Below, piece after piece: positions 9,317 through 16,972 of a DNA stretch of 49,391 nucleotides. Below the pieces are notes generated by a model. That model made no database searches, was not told the origin of the DNA, and worked only from the letters and a program-made list of their open reading frames with translations. The position numbers were made by a program, and so were the translations under genes. This DNA is from Lachnospiraceae bacterium (GTDB lineage Bacteria > Bacillota > Clostridia > Lachnospirales > Lachnospiraceae). Positions within the stretch are counted from its first letter, which is position 1. Each line of letters begins with the position of its first letter. Where the stretch lies: the NCBI GenBank assembly GCA_021203145.1, contig JAJQBS010000011.1, forward strand, positions 1 to 49,391. Direction: 5' to 3'.

Positions 9317-9457
9317 CTGTTTACTCCTTAAGCACCCTGCCTCCCGGCCGGTAAATCCTGCCGTTTTCGGTGAAGTACATGTCCGCTTTCCTGCCTGCTT
9401 TACGCCCGCGCACCTGCAGAAGCACATCTGCGGGCACGCGGGAAAACTATTTATTCA

Positions 9458-10972
9458 TTACTCAGCGTAAGTCACCTGATATAAATACGGCGAATAGGTT
9501 GTGGCCCAGACTGCCTGAACATTGTCATACTCCGCACTGGATACCGTGTAAAAGCTTGTCGTAAACAGCGGGAAATAGATCGCAAGATCCTTGAAGGCCT
9601 GAAGTGCCTCAACCGCCGCGTCAAATCGCTCTTCATCATTCCAGATATCCGCCATCGCAGCTACAGCGGCGTCAAACTCTTCACTGGTCGCCACCATGCC
9701 CTGCTCGCCATAGTATCCGGTGCTGGCAAAATAGCTCATCATTTCCTCCGGGCTGGAATAAGCAACACCATAATCCAGAACGGTGATACCAAGCGTGCAG
9801 TCGTACATCATATTCGTAATCGTGTTCACATCAACCAGGTTCACCTGGCAGGAAATACCGAGCGCTGTCAGATCCGCCTGCATGGAAACGGCGATCTGCT
9901 CCTTGTCACTGGTGACATTGATTTCAAGAGTGGAACCATCATAATTCGACGCGGCCAGGTACTCCGCTGTCTTATCCGGGTCATAGCCCTCCATGTCCAC
10001 GGTTCCGGCATAGTCGCCCATCAGCTTATCTGCGTACATGTTTTCCGCTGCCTTCACTTCAATCTCCCCATTGAAGATAGCGGCATTCTCACGGTTGATC
10101 GCATAATAAATCGCTTTTCTGAGGTTTTCATCGCTGTTATACGGTTCGCCGATCAGGAGAACCGTCTGCTGAGACCAGCCCTCTGTACCCTGAACGACAA
10201 GACTGTCGTCTTCCTTCGCGATCTCAATATCCGAATTGTTCAGCTGATACGCAAAATCTGCTTCCCCATTCTGCAAAGCCACAAGAGCTACCGCAGAGTC
10301 AAGCGGCACATGGATTTCCACGTTTTTCACCTCCGGAGCGCCCTGGAAGTAATTTTCGTTCGCGGTCAGATAGACATAACCTGTCGTCTCGTCCATATGA
10401 TCCACCATGTACGCGCCGGTGCCGATCGGATTGGTAATATAGGAATCCGGATCCGCACCATATGCCTCGCTGTCCACAATCGTCAGATAACCGCAGAGGA
10501 ATTTTTCAACGCTGGCATAAGCGGTTCCCTTTACCATCTCAATCGTGTAGTCGTCTATCTTCGTTACAGAGCCGATCGCGCCTGTCAAAGTAGATCCAAG
10601 GTTCGTCGCTGCCATCGTGTCATAGGAAAAAATGACATCGTCTGCCGTGAACTGGCAGCCGTCGTGGAACGTCACGTCCTGCCGCAGATACATGGTATAG
10701 GTCTTCCCATCCTCTAAAATTTCATAATAATCCACCAGGCAGGGCGTCGGATCCCCATTCTCATCATACTCAAACAGATAATTAAATACCTGACACATAA
10801 GCGACATGTCATTTCCTGACGCAGCGTACGGATCACCGGTTTCAATGGTGGCATAGGGAATGACGACCAAGACATCATCCGACTCTTCCGCAGCCGCGGA
10901 CAACGGGCTGAGCAAAGAGGCTCCCATCGCAAGTGACATCAGCAGACTGATTCCTTTTTTGGTCTTTTTCAT
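9458..10972 (-). CDS. Peptide/nickel-type ABC transporter substrate-binding protein (SBP_bac_5 family)
   Basis: The 504-residue protein captures the transported peptide outside the membrane. The N-terminus has basic residues (MKKTKKG), a hydrophobic core (ISLLMSLAMGASLLSPLS) and a likely cleavage after AAA. It lacks the lipobox cysteine that normally anchors such proteins in Gram-positives: the first Cys of the mature part occurs much later, in LMCQVFNYLF. The body fits cluster-C binding proteins, with YLRQDVTFHDGCQFTADDVIFS and the INRENAAIF region. The gene lies between the permease pair and the ATPase pair. A perfect 9-bp hairpin at 11000-11021 sits directly upstream and may stabilise this part of the mRNA. 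Confidence 0.9.
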   Translation of the reverse strand: MKKTKKGISLLMSLAMGASLLSPLSAAAEESDDVLVVIPYATIETGDPYAASGNDMSLMCQVFNYLFEYDENGDPTPCLVDYYEILEDGKTYTMYLRQDVTFHDGCQFTADDVIFSYDTMAATNLGSTLTGAIGSVTKIDDYTIEMVKGTAYASVEKFLCGYLTIVDSEAYGADPDSYITNPIGTGAYMVDHMDETTGYVYLTANENYFQGAPEVKNVEIHVPLDSAVALVALQNGEADFAYQLNNSDIEIAKEDDSLVVQGTEGWSQQTVLLIGEPYNSDENLRKAIYYAINRENAAIFNGEIEVKAAENMYADKLMGDYAGTVDMEGYDPDKTAEYLAASNYDGSTLEINVTSDKEQIAVSMQADLTALGISCQVNLVDVNTITNMMYDCTLGITVLDYGVAYSSPEEMMSYFASTGYYGEQGMVATSEEFDAAVAAMADIWNDEERFDAAVEALQAFKDLAIYFPLFTTSFYTVSSAEYDNVQAVWATTYSPYLYQVTYAE

Positions 10973-10999
10973 TGGCTTTTCTCCTTTTTATTTTATATT

Positions 11000-11021
11000 T
11001 TACAGGGAAAGCTCCCTGTAA
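11000..11021 (-). promoter_or_regulatory. Intercistronic hairpin upstream of the substrate-binding protein gene
   Basis: TTACAGGGA and TCCCTGTAA flank the 4-nt loop AAGC, giving a perfect 9-bp stem. The sequence after it towards the gene is AT-rich but has no uninterrupted U tract, so it is more likely an mRNA-stabilising or processing hairpin than a terminator. That would suit the higher protein demand for binding proteins (inference). Confidence 0.5.
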
Positions 11022-11095
11022 TTAACGAAATTCATAAACCCTTTCACATCAGGTTTCCTTTTTTGCTGCATCCCGTCATCAGGAATAAACAGGCA

Positions 11096-11111
11096 ATGCC
11101 GGGCCCGGCAT
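11096..11111. repeat. Perfect 16-bp GC-rich palindrome downstream of the OppC-type gene
   Basis: ATGCCGGGCCCGGCAT is self-complementary over its full length. It lies about 20 bp past the permease stop, in the 159-bp gap before the binding-protein gene. With no loop it would form poorly as an RNA hairpin, so a protein-binding site or chance are both possible. Confidence 0.35.
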
Positions 11112-11131
11112 ATGCGCCCCTTGCAATGGCA

Positions 11132-12019
11132 TCAGTCTCTCTGGCGCGGATCCACCGCGTCTGCCAGACCGTCTCCCACAAGGTTGAAGCAAAGCGAGGT
11201 GATCACTATCGCAAGTCCCGGGAAAATCACCACATGAGGAGACGTCCGCATGAACTGCGTCGCCTCCGAGAGCATACTTCCCCACTCCGGCGTCGGCGGA
11301 TTAATTCCGAGCCCGATATAGCTCATTCCGGCCGCGGACATAATAATACCGGCAATATTCATCATCCCATTCACAATAATCGGGCCGACCGCATTTGGAA
11401 TCACATGGTGGAGGATGATATTACGATCCTTCGTACCGCAGGAACGCGCTGCTTCGATAAAATCCTGCTGCACTACAGAAAGAACCACTGACCGCGTCAT
11501 CCGCGTAAAACCCGGGACACTCGTAATCGTGATGGCGACCGTCAGACTCACAAGACCGGAACCCATAACCGCCACCAGAAGAAGGATCAGCAGCATGGAC
11601 GGAATGCACATCAGCGCATCCAGCAGGCGCATCAAAATCGAGTCCAGCTTTCCCCCATAATAGGCAGCCACCGCTCCGATCACACTTCCAAGCAGCAAAG
11701 CGACGCCGGTACAGCCTACGCCAAAGAGCAGCGAATACCGTGCCCCATAGATAACCCGCGCAAACAAATCCCGCCCATACTGATCCGTTCCAAACCAGTG
11801 CGCAGCGGACGGTCCCAGGAGCCGTTCATAGGCATTCTGTCCAAGCGCCTTCGAAGTATAATCCATCCCAACATCGGCAAAAAGAGCAACCGCGATGATC
11901 AGAAGCAAAACAGAAAATGCCGCCATCGCCAGCCCGTTTTTGCGAAAATTTGCCCAGATCTCGCCCCACTGTCCTTTTTCTGTTTTCATCACCCATCTTT
12001 TCTCTTTTTTTCTGAACAT
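11132..12019 (-). CDS. Peptide ABC transporter permease, OppC/DppC type
   Basis: This 295-residue inner permease subunit has a cytoplasmic basic N-terminus, a first membrane helix (MAAFSVLLLIIAVALFADV), a periplasmic-side loop with GTDQYGRDLFARVIYGAR typical of OppC, and about five further helices. The EAA loop region (EAARSCGTKDRNIILHHVIPNA) contacts the ATPase. The frame is open to 12064. I prefer the ATG at 12019 (MFRKKEKRW), 8 nt after GAGGAG; the ATG two codons earlier is too close to that site. It follows the other permease gene, separated by a 38-bp triple tandem repeat. Confidence 0.92.
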   Translation of the reverse strand: MFRKKEKRWVMKTEKGQWGEIWANFRKNGLAMAAFSVLLLIIAVALFADVGMDYTSKALGQNAYERLLGPSAAHWFGTDQYGRDLFARVIYGARYSLLFGVGCTGVALLLGSVIGAVAAYYGGKLDSILMRLLDALMCIPSMLLILLLVAVMGSGLVSLTVAITITSVPGFTRMTRSVVLSVVQQDFIEAARSCGTKDRNIILHHVIPNAVGPIIVNGMMNIAGIIMSAAGMSYIGLGINPPTPEWGSMLSEATQFMRTSPHVVIFPGLAIVITSLCFNLVGDGLADAVDPRQRD

Positions 12020-12078
12020 CCTCATATCTCCTCGTACATTCGGGTCTGTCATGGTATCAGTCATTGATCCGGCACCAC

Positions 12079-12192
12079 CTGATCACAGTCCACAGGTGAC
12101 GTCGAAAACTATATTCCTGATCACAGATCACGGGTGACGTCGAAAAGCATCTTCCTGATCACAGATCACGGGTGACGTCGAAAAGCATCTTC
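12079..12192. repeat. 38-bp tandem repeat, three copies, between the two permease genes
   Basis: Copies start at 12079, 12117 and 12155. The last two are identical and the first differs at several positions. The array begins about 10 bp after the stop codon of the upstream permease (12202). The sequence at the gene end, TGATCTGGTGCGGAAGATGC on the minus strand, resembles part of the unit, as though the array was seeded from the gene's 3' end. It is outside coding sequence, and 38 is not a multiple of three. Confidence 0.9.
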
Positions 12193-12201
12193 CGCACCAG
12201 A

Positions 12202-13131
12202 TCATTCCACCGTTTTGTACATCACGCGCGGATCAAGAAACGCGTATACAATGTCCATCAGAAGAATCACCAGCATGAACAACGCGGAAAGGAAAATTAC
12301 CGAAGCCATTATCACGGGTGTGTCCTTATTCTGGATCGCAGTCAGGCAGACCGTCCCAAAGCCCGGAAGCCCAAACACCTGCTCCGTGATGATCGCGCCT
12401 CCCAGAAGTCCGGCGAGGCTCATGCCGATCTGCGTCACGACCGGCATCATCGCATTGCGCAGGGCGTGGCAGAAAATCACCCGCGTCGGATGGCAGCCCT
12501 TCGCCTTCGCCGTGCGCACATAATCCTGTTTCATCGTATCAATCATCGTTGTGCGGGTAAGTCTCGAAAGATACGCGGCCGTCGGAAGCGCCAGTGTCAG
12601 CACCGGCATTATATAATTTTTCCAGGTCCCAAGTCCGTTCGATGGGAGCCATTTCAGTTTCAGGGAAAACAGCAGAATCATCAGCACTCCGAAAAAGAAG
12701 GACGGAATCGACGAAAAAAGCATCGCGATGACGGTTGATGCCGTATCAGCGAGAGAGTATTTTTTCACAGCAGAGACTATGCCGATCGGAATCCCGATCA
12801 CGCACGCGACCAACATCGACAACAGAGCCAGCTTCAGCGTCACAGGGAACTTTGGCAGAAGAACCCGGAAGACAGGCTTAGAGTATTGATAGGAATCGCC
12901 AAAATCCAGCTGCAGCGCATTTTTAATATAGTTGACATACTGAACAAGAATCGGATCGTTATAGCCCAGCTGATCATTCACAGCCTCCACCTCTGCCTCA
13001 GTCGCGTTCATTCCCAGAATAATGCGTCCCGGAGAGCTCGGCATAAAATGAAGAATAAAGAAAATAATAAAAATCACGAACAGAATTGTCGGAATCATAA
13101 TGAGTATTCGCTTCGTTATGTACTTTACCAT
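12202..13131 (-). CDS. Peptide ABC transporter permease, OppB/DppB type
   Basis: The 309-residue protein is the first permease subunit. The N-terminal helix (ILIMIPTILFVIFIIFFILHFMP) is followed by the OppB-type external loop, with PGRIILGMNATEAEVEAVNDQLGYNDPILVQYVNY compressed in family style, then about five helices. The EAA loop includes DYVRTAKAKGCHPTRVIFCHALRNA. The start at 13131 (MVKYITKR) has GAGGAGGATAAGC immediately upstream; an ATG five codons earlier overlaps that site and is rejected. It is the second gene of the operon, 112 bp after the TetR gene. Confidence 0.92.
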   Translation of the reverse strand: MVKYITKRILIMIPTILFVIFIIFFILHFMPSSPGRIILGMNATEAEVEAVNDQLGYNDPILVQYVNYIKNALQLDFGDSYQYSKPVFRVLLPKFPVTLKLALLSMLVACVIGIPIGIVSAVKKYSLADTASTVIAMLFSSIPSFFFGVLMILLFSLKLKWLPSNGLGTWKNYIMPVLTLALPTAAYLSRLTRTTMIDTMKQDYVRTAKAKGCHPTRVIFCHALRNAMMPVVTQIGMSLAGLLGGAIITEQVFGLPGFGTVCLTAIQNKDTPVIMASVIFLSALFMLVILLMDIVYAFLDPRVMYKTVE

Positions 13132-13243
13132 GCTTATCCTCCTCACATCTCTGGCTCTGATGAAGAGTCACCCGTACGGCTCCGCCGCCGTATGATTTTC
13201 CTCTGGTGCAGGCGTATCGGCAGACAGTCAGCCTCTCCCTGAT

Positions 13244-13882
13244 TCAGCCTGCTCTGTCCGTATTCTCATCCTTCGTCCTGCGCAAAATCCCATAGTTAAA
13301 AAAATGGTAATAAAAATATTCCTTCATCCTTTTCCATTCGGGATCCACATTCCCCTGCGGATCGCTGATCGGCCGTCCGTGTGTTTTCTCCTTCCAGTAC
13401 ATCAGCAGATTATAACCGGTCGTGACATACATGCAGGCAAGCAGATCAATATCCACATCCTCCCACAACAGTCCCCGTTCCTTCTTCTGCTCCAAAGCCT
13501 TCCGATAAACAGCCTCCAGCTCTTCCTTCACTTCAAAATACATCCGATGCATCAGATCATCCGGAATGGAAGCAAGACCTGCAAATCGTTCTTCTATCTC
13601 GCTGAGCACGCCCTCCGGCAGCTCCTGGAAACCTTCCAGCAGCCTGTCCGCATCGTAAAACGGCAGCAGGCGGAACACAATACTGCGGTAAATATACAAA
13701 AACAGATCATCCTTCGACTCAAAATAACGGTAAAAGGTGTTCATATTGATCTGCAGGCGATCCACCAACATACGAATCGTAATCTGATCATACGGCTGCT
13801 CCAGGTACAGAAGAATCGCTGTGTCCAGCAGTTTTTTCCTGCGCTCCGGCGCCAGGCGTTCAAAAGCCGGCTTCACTAACAT
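13244..13882 (-). CDS. TetR family transcriptional regulator
   Basis: This 212-residue protein begins with a TetR-type DNA-binding domain: LDTAILLYLEQPYDQITIRMLVDRLQINMNTFYRYF over about residues 17-52, ending with the family's FYRYFESKDDLF signature. The C-terminal ~150 residues form a ligand and dimer domain with no recognised subtype. It is the first gene of the peptide transporter operon and lies directly behind a consensus promoter overlapped by ATGTAAGC palindromes, so autoregulation and control of peptide uptake are likely (inference). Start choice is uncertain: ATG 13882 has a distant GGAGGG, while a GTG at 13915 has a weak AAGG. Confidence 0.85.
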   Translation of the reverse strand: MLVKPAFERLAPERRKKLLDTAILLYLEQPYDQITIRMLVDRLQINMNTFYRYFESKDDLFLYIYRSIVFRLLPFYDADRLLEGFQELPEGVLSEIEERFAGLASIPDDLMHRMYFEVKEELEAVYRKALEQKKERGLLWEDVDIDLLACMYVTTGYNLLMYWKEKTHGRPISDPQGNVDPEWKRMKEYFYYHFFNYGILRRTKDENTDRAG

Positions 13883-13992
13883 CTTAACAATTGGCCCTCC
13901 CTTGCACTGTGGCACTTTACCTTAATAAAGTGTCCTGGCAAAAAAATACCGGGCGCATTATCACGATACTCATCTGGTCATCTTCGCCCGGG

Positions 13993-14010
13993 ATGTAAGC
14001 GCGCTTACAT
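13993..14010. promoter_or_regulatory. Perfect 18-bp palindromic operator candidate for the TetR/peptide transporter operon
   Basis: ATGTAAGCGCGCTTACAT is a perfect palindrome lying just downstream of the -10 element, around +2 to +20. A related half-site (ATGTAAGCACGC) lies 32 bp away at 14025-14036 inside the promoter spacer, on the same face of the helix. Position and symmetry fit a TetR dimer site, with the TetR gene as the first gene transcribed. Confidence 0.75.
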
Positions 14011-14018
14011 TTTTCTGT

Positions 14019-14047
14019 ATTATAATGTAAGCACGCCTGTCTGTCAA
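14019..14047 (-). promoter_or_regulatory. Consensus promoter of the TetR/peptide transporter/prolyl oligopeptidase operon
   Basis: On the minus strand a perfect TTGACA (14042-14047), a 17-bp spacer and a perfect TATAAT (14019-14024) are present. An ATGTAAGC half-site fills the spacer and a full palindrome follows the -10, so the promoter is intrinsically strong and probably repressor-controlled. Confidence 0.8.
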
Positions 14048-14131
14048 TAGTTTCTTCACAATGTTCACAAAAGGTGTATCGCAATAATACTGCTCCAGGC
14101 ATCTTCACGAAAGCCCCAAAAAGACCTTCTC

Positions 14132-14214
14132 AGCTTACAAAATCACATAAATTTCGCTCTCTTTGTTGTCTCCGTTCTTATTCTGTGCTAAAATGCCTGC
14201 AGAGCAGGGAACAA
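14132..14214 (+). repeat. Duplicated 83-bp promoter/leader module, copy 2
   Basis: This is the second copy of the element at 3911-3993. The promoter is TTGTCT (14166-14171), 17 bp, TAAAAT (14189-14194), with the extended -10 TGC. It precedes the AAA/PD-(D/E)XK gene, whose ATG lies 55 nt downstream of the -10. Confidence 0.75.
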
Positions 14215-14248
14215 ATGCTTAAGAAACACGCGAAAGGAAGGGTCTTTT

Positions 14249-15931
14249 ATGAGAAAATCAATTGCCATCGGTCTTCAGGATTTTGAAAAGCTCCGGCGAC
14301 TGAATGCTTTTTATGTTGACAAGACCCGGTTTATCGCCGACTGGTGGCAGTCGCTGGACGATGTCACTCTGATCACAAGACCGCGGCGCTTTGGCAAAAC
14401 CCTGACCATGAGCATGGTAGAATGTTTTTTTTCAGTTGACTGCGGAAACAGTGATTTATTCAAAGGCCTGGAAATCTGGAACTCCGAAGAAATGAGGCGG
14501 CATACAGGCTGCTATCCCGTGATCTCTCTCAGTTTTTCGGACATCAAGGAGCGTTCTTATCCGCAGGTACGAAACAAAATATGTGAGAGTATTGTAGATT
14601 TATACAACCGCTTTGATTTCCTGACGGAGGGCGATTTGTTAAACGAGCGGGAAAAAGAATATTTTTATAAAGTTTCTCCAAAAATGGAGGATTCTGAAAT
14701 CTCCATCTCGCTGCGCCGCTTATCTGGATATTTGTATAAATATTATCACCAGAAGGTAATCATCCTTCTGGACGAATATGACACTCCCATGCTGGAAGCC
14801 TTTACGGACGGATACTGGGATGATCTGACTTCTTTTACCAGAAGTCTGTTTAACGCGACATTCAAGAACAACCCCTATATGGAGCGTGCAATATTGACCG
14901 GCATTACAAGAATCAGTAAAGAGTCCATCTTTTCCGACCTGAACACGCTCAAGGTCATTACTACGACCTCCGACGAATACGCTGATTGTTTTGGCTTTAC
15001 GGAATCCGAGGTTTTTGCCGCCCTTGACAGCTATGGATATTCGGACAGGAAACAGGATGTCAGAGACTGGTACGATGGTTTCTCATTCGGCCAAAAGAAG
15101 GATATTTACAATCCGTGGTCTATCCTTAATTTTCTGGACACTGGTCAGCTCACGCCTTATTGGGCAAATACTAGCTCCAATACGCTGGCAAACGCGCTGA
15201 TCCGATCCGGCAGCAAGGATATCAAAATCTCTTTCGAAGCTCTGCTTTCCGGGAACACGATCAGCACGCGGATTGATGAACAGATTGTCTACAGCCAGCT
15301 TTCTGAAAAGGAAAGCGCCATCTGGAGCCTTTTCCTTGCCAGCGGCTACCTGAAAGTGGTTCGTAAAGAGTTTGACCGGCAAAAAGGGCGCAATTTCTAC
15401 GAGCTTTCACTGACCAACCTGGAAGTGCGGGTCATGTTTGAAGACCTTATCCACGGCTGGTTTGCCGACTATGACAGCAATTACAACGACTTTGTGAAAG
15501 CTCTGCTGCAAAATGACAAAAAGGCGATGAATGTATACATGAACCGTGTCGCATTAAATACATTCAGCTTTTTTGATACAGGAAAAAAGCCGTCCGAAGA
15601 GAGTGAACCGGAGCGCTTTTATCATGGGTTTGTCCTTGGACTGATCGTCGATCTGGCAGACCGTTTTTCCATCCAGTCAAACCGGGAAAGTGGGCTCGGG
15701 CGTTATGACGTCATTCTGGAGCCAAAAGAAGGGAATTCTCTGTCATTTATTATTGAGTTTAAAGTCTTTGACCCTGAGGAAGAGAGTACCCTGGCTGACA
15801 CAGTGCAGCGGGCTCTGCAGCAGGTCGAAGATAAAAAATACGCGGCCATGCTGACTGCAGAGGGGATACCGCCTGAAAACATCCGCAAATATGGATTTGC
15901 GTTTAAGGGAAAGGAAGTGCTAATTGGTTAA
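14249..15931 (+). CDS. AAA-ATPase-like protein with C-terminal PD-(D/E)XK nuclease domain
   Basis: The 560-residue protein belongs to a family common in many copies in gut Clostridia and Bacteroidetes. The N-terminal ATPase domain (~1-280) carries the Walker A-like RPRRFGKTLTM near residue 45 and Walker B VIILLDEYDTPM near 170. The C-terminal ~130 residues show the nuclease pattern YDVILEP...IIEFKVF. The role is unknown; links to mobile DNA or defence have been suggested for related families but are not shown here. The ATG at 14249 follows AGGAAGG. Its promoter is a copy of that used by the ATPase/CYTH gene at 4 kb, and a 120-bp fragment of a paralogue lies at 63-182. Confidence 0.85.
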   Translation: MRKSIAIGLQDFEKLRRLNAFYVDKTRFIADWWQSLDDVTLITRPRRFGKTLTMSMVECFFSVDCGNSDLFKGLEIWNSEEMRRHTGCYPVISLSFSDIKERSYPQVRNKICESIVDLYNRFDFLTEGDLLNEREKEYFYKVSPKMEDSEISISLRRLSGYLYKYYHQKVIILLDEYDTPMLEAFTDGYWDDLTSFTRSLFNATFKNNPYMERAILTGITRISKESIFSDLNTLKVITTTSDEYADCFGFTESEVFAALDSYGYSDRKQDVRDWYDGFSFGQKKDIYNPWSILNFLDTGQLTPYWANTSSNTLANALIRSGSKDIKISFEALLSGNTISTRIDEQIVYSQLSEKESAIWSLFLASGYLKVVRKEFDRQKGRNFYELSLTNLEVRVMFEDLIHGWFADYDSNYNDFVKALLQNDKKAMNVYMNRVALNTFSFFDTGKKPSEESEPERFYHGFVLGLIVDLADRFSIQSNRESGLGRYDVILEPKEGNSLSFIIEFKVFDPEEESTLADTVQRALQQVEDKKYAAMLTAEGIPPENIRKYGFAFKGKEVLIG

Positions 15932-16067
15932 TACCGGCGAATACTTCCGTTAAAAGCAAATGCAGGGCGTAAGTCAATCGCGTTTTACACAGCTGCAATA
16001 ATTCCGCACGCATGTTTTCAAAGTATCAATAGCGGCAGGCACGGATGCGGCAGAATGAAATCTACCG

Positions 16068-16199
16068 TTAAATATTCAGCGCAGAGAAATCTATCCGTAA
16101 GTCTCCATTGTAGATGCCGACAGGAACCACATCCGACATGGTATAGCTGCCTCCGTTTTCGCCTTTAAAATCATAAACCGTGACCAGATCTTTTTCAGG
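16068..16199 (-). pseudogene. Severed C-terminal part of the Uma2-family gene
   Basis: On the minus strand this stretch reads NPEKDLVTVYDFKGENGG...VGIYNGDLRIDFSALNI and then stops, the expected tail of a Uma2 (DUF820) protein. It is separated from the rest of the gene by the 169-bp element at 16200-16368. Removing the element and one copy of the 8-bp duplication restores a single frame of 180 residues from 16787 to 16068 (543 nt including the stop). This is strong evidence that the gene was intact before insertion. Confidence 0.85.
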
Positions 16200-16368
16200 G
16201 TTACAGGTCACACCCTGACCAAATTTACGTTGTTTTTGCCTCTACAGGTGTGATCTGTAACGGCATCCGGCCAATTAAAATCGCTTCGCGATGGGCCGGA
16301 TGCTTGCAGCCTCTACGCTTTTGCCCCTGACCACGCAGCAAGTGCGTGGTCGGGTTGTGAACAGTAAC
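16200..16368. mobile_element. 169-bp MITE with terminal inverted repeats and 8-bp target duplication, inserted in the Uma2 gene
   Basis: The left end starts GTTACAGGTCACACCCTGAC and the reverse complement of the right end starts GTTACTGTTCACAACCCGAC; over 22 bp, 18 positions agree. TTTTCAGG flanks it on both sides (16192-16199 and 16369-16376) as a target duplication. Inside are two strong hairpins: GCATCCGGCC/GGCCGGATGC (16263-16303) with an inner ATCGC/GCGAT stem, and GACCACGC/GCGTGGTC (16329-16351). There is no transposase, so it is a non-autonomous element mobilised in trans. The parent transposase family cannot be named from the ends alone. Confidence 0.88.
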
Positions 16369-16787
16369 TTTTCAGGATCTATAATCCAATATTCGCGGAC
16401 TCCCGCTGTACTGTACTTAAACATCTTTTTAAAATAATCTCTGGGGCGACTGGTCGGAGATACAATTTCAATAACCCAGTCCGGCGCACCTTCGCACCCT
16501 CGGTTTGATATTTTGGATGGGTCGCACACCACGGACAGATCCGGTTCGACATAGTTGTAATCATCTTTGTTCAAAAAAACAGCAAACGGAGAAAGCAGCA
16601 ATCTGCATTTGCCCTCCTTTGATGCAATATAGGCGCTAATCTGGTCATGCAGCCCACTTATTATAAACTGATGAGTCGAACCAGGCACCGAGATATCATA
16701 TATTACGCCATCAATCAGTTCTGCTCTCTTCCCTTCTGGTAAGGCTTCAATGTCATCTATTGTATATAATTTCTCCTGTGCTGACAT
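16275..16787 (-). CDS. Uma2 family endonuclease-like protein, truncated by a MITE
   Basis: The surviving frame has 170 residues. The first ~138 are a Uma2/DUF820 restriction-endonuclease-like domain: AELIDGVIYDIS, VEPDLSVVCDPS, PDWVIEIVSPTS and EYWIIDPEK carry the conserved acidic residues. From residue ~139 the sequence is encoded by the inserted element (LLFTTRPRTCCVV...), ending at a stop inside it. The core catalytic residues remain, so residual activity is possible, but the last beta-strands are lost. The ATG at 16787 follows AGGAGCAAAAT. The biological role of the family is unsettled. A 38-codon frame lies directly upstream. Confidence 0.8.
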   Translation of the reverse strand: MSAQEKLYTIDDIEALPEGKRAELIDGVIYDISVPGSTHQFIISGLHDQISAYIASKEGKCRLLLSPFAVFLNKDDYNYVEPDLSVVCDPSKISNRGCEGAPDWVIEIVSPTSRPRDYFKKMFKYSTAGVREYWIIDPEKLLFTTRPRTCCVVRGKSVEAASIRPIAKRF

Positions 16788-16831
16788 ATTTTGCTCCTTC
16801 CTGCTTTTGAGAATCTCTTTTTCCTAATATA

Positions 16832-16948
16832 TCACGAAAAAGCGGCTGCTTCCATACCTTTTTTGCTTTTATTGAATGCAGCATATGTTGAACGGTCCTC
16901 AGATGGAACCTGCAATGCTTCCATCGCTCTGTCAGCATCCCATTTCAT
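16832..16948 (-). CDS. Possible small or remnant ORF, 38 residues
   Basis: The frame starts MKWDADRAMEALQVPSEDR and ends KKGMEAAAFS. The composition looks protein-like, and the pattern (acidic, RAMEAL, VPSEDRSTYAA) resembles the C-terminal tails of some Rpn/PD-(D/E)XK proteins, so it may be a remnant of such a gene. No good ribosome-binding site precedes the ATG. It lies between the subtilase stop and the Uma2 start, on the same strand. Function is not assigned. Confidence 0.3.
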   Translation of the reverse strand: MKWDADRAMEALQVPSEDRSTYAAFNKSKKGMEAAAFS

Positions 16949-16972
16949 TGTTTAAGTTTACAGGAAGATTTC

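Noticed and set aside
12079..12192. CRISPR array
   Set aside because: The 38-bp units are directly adjacent with no spacers, only three copies exist and there are no cas genes.
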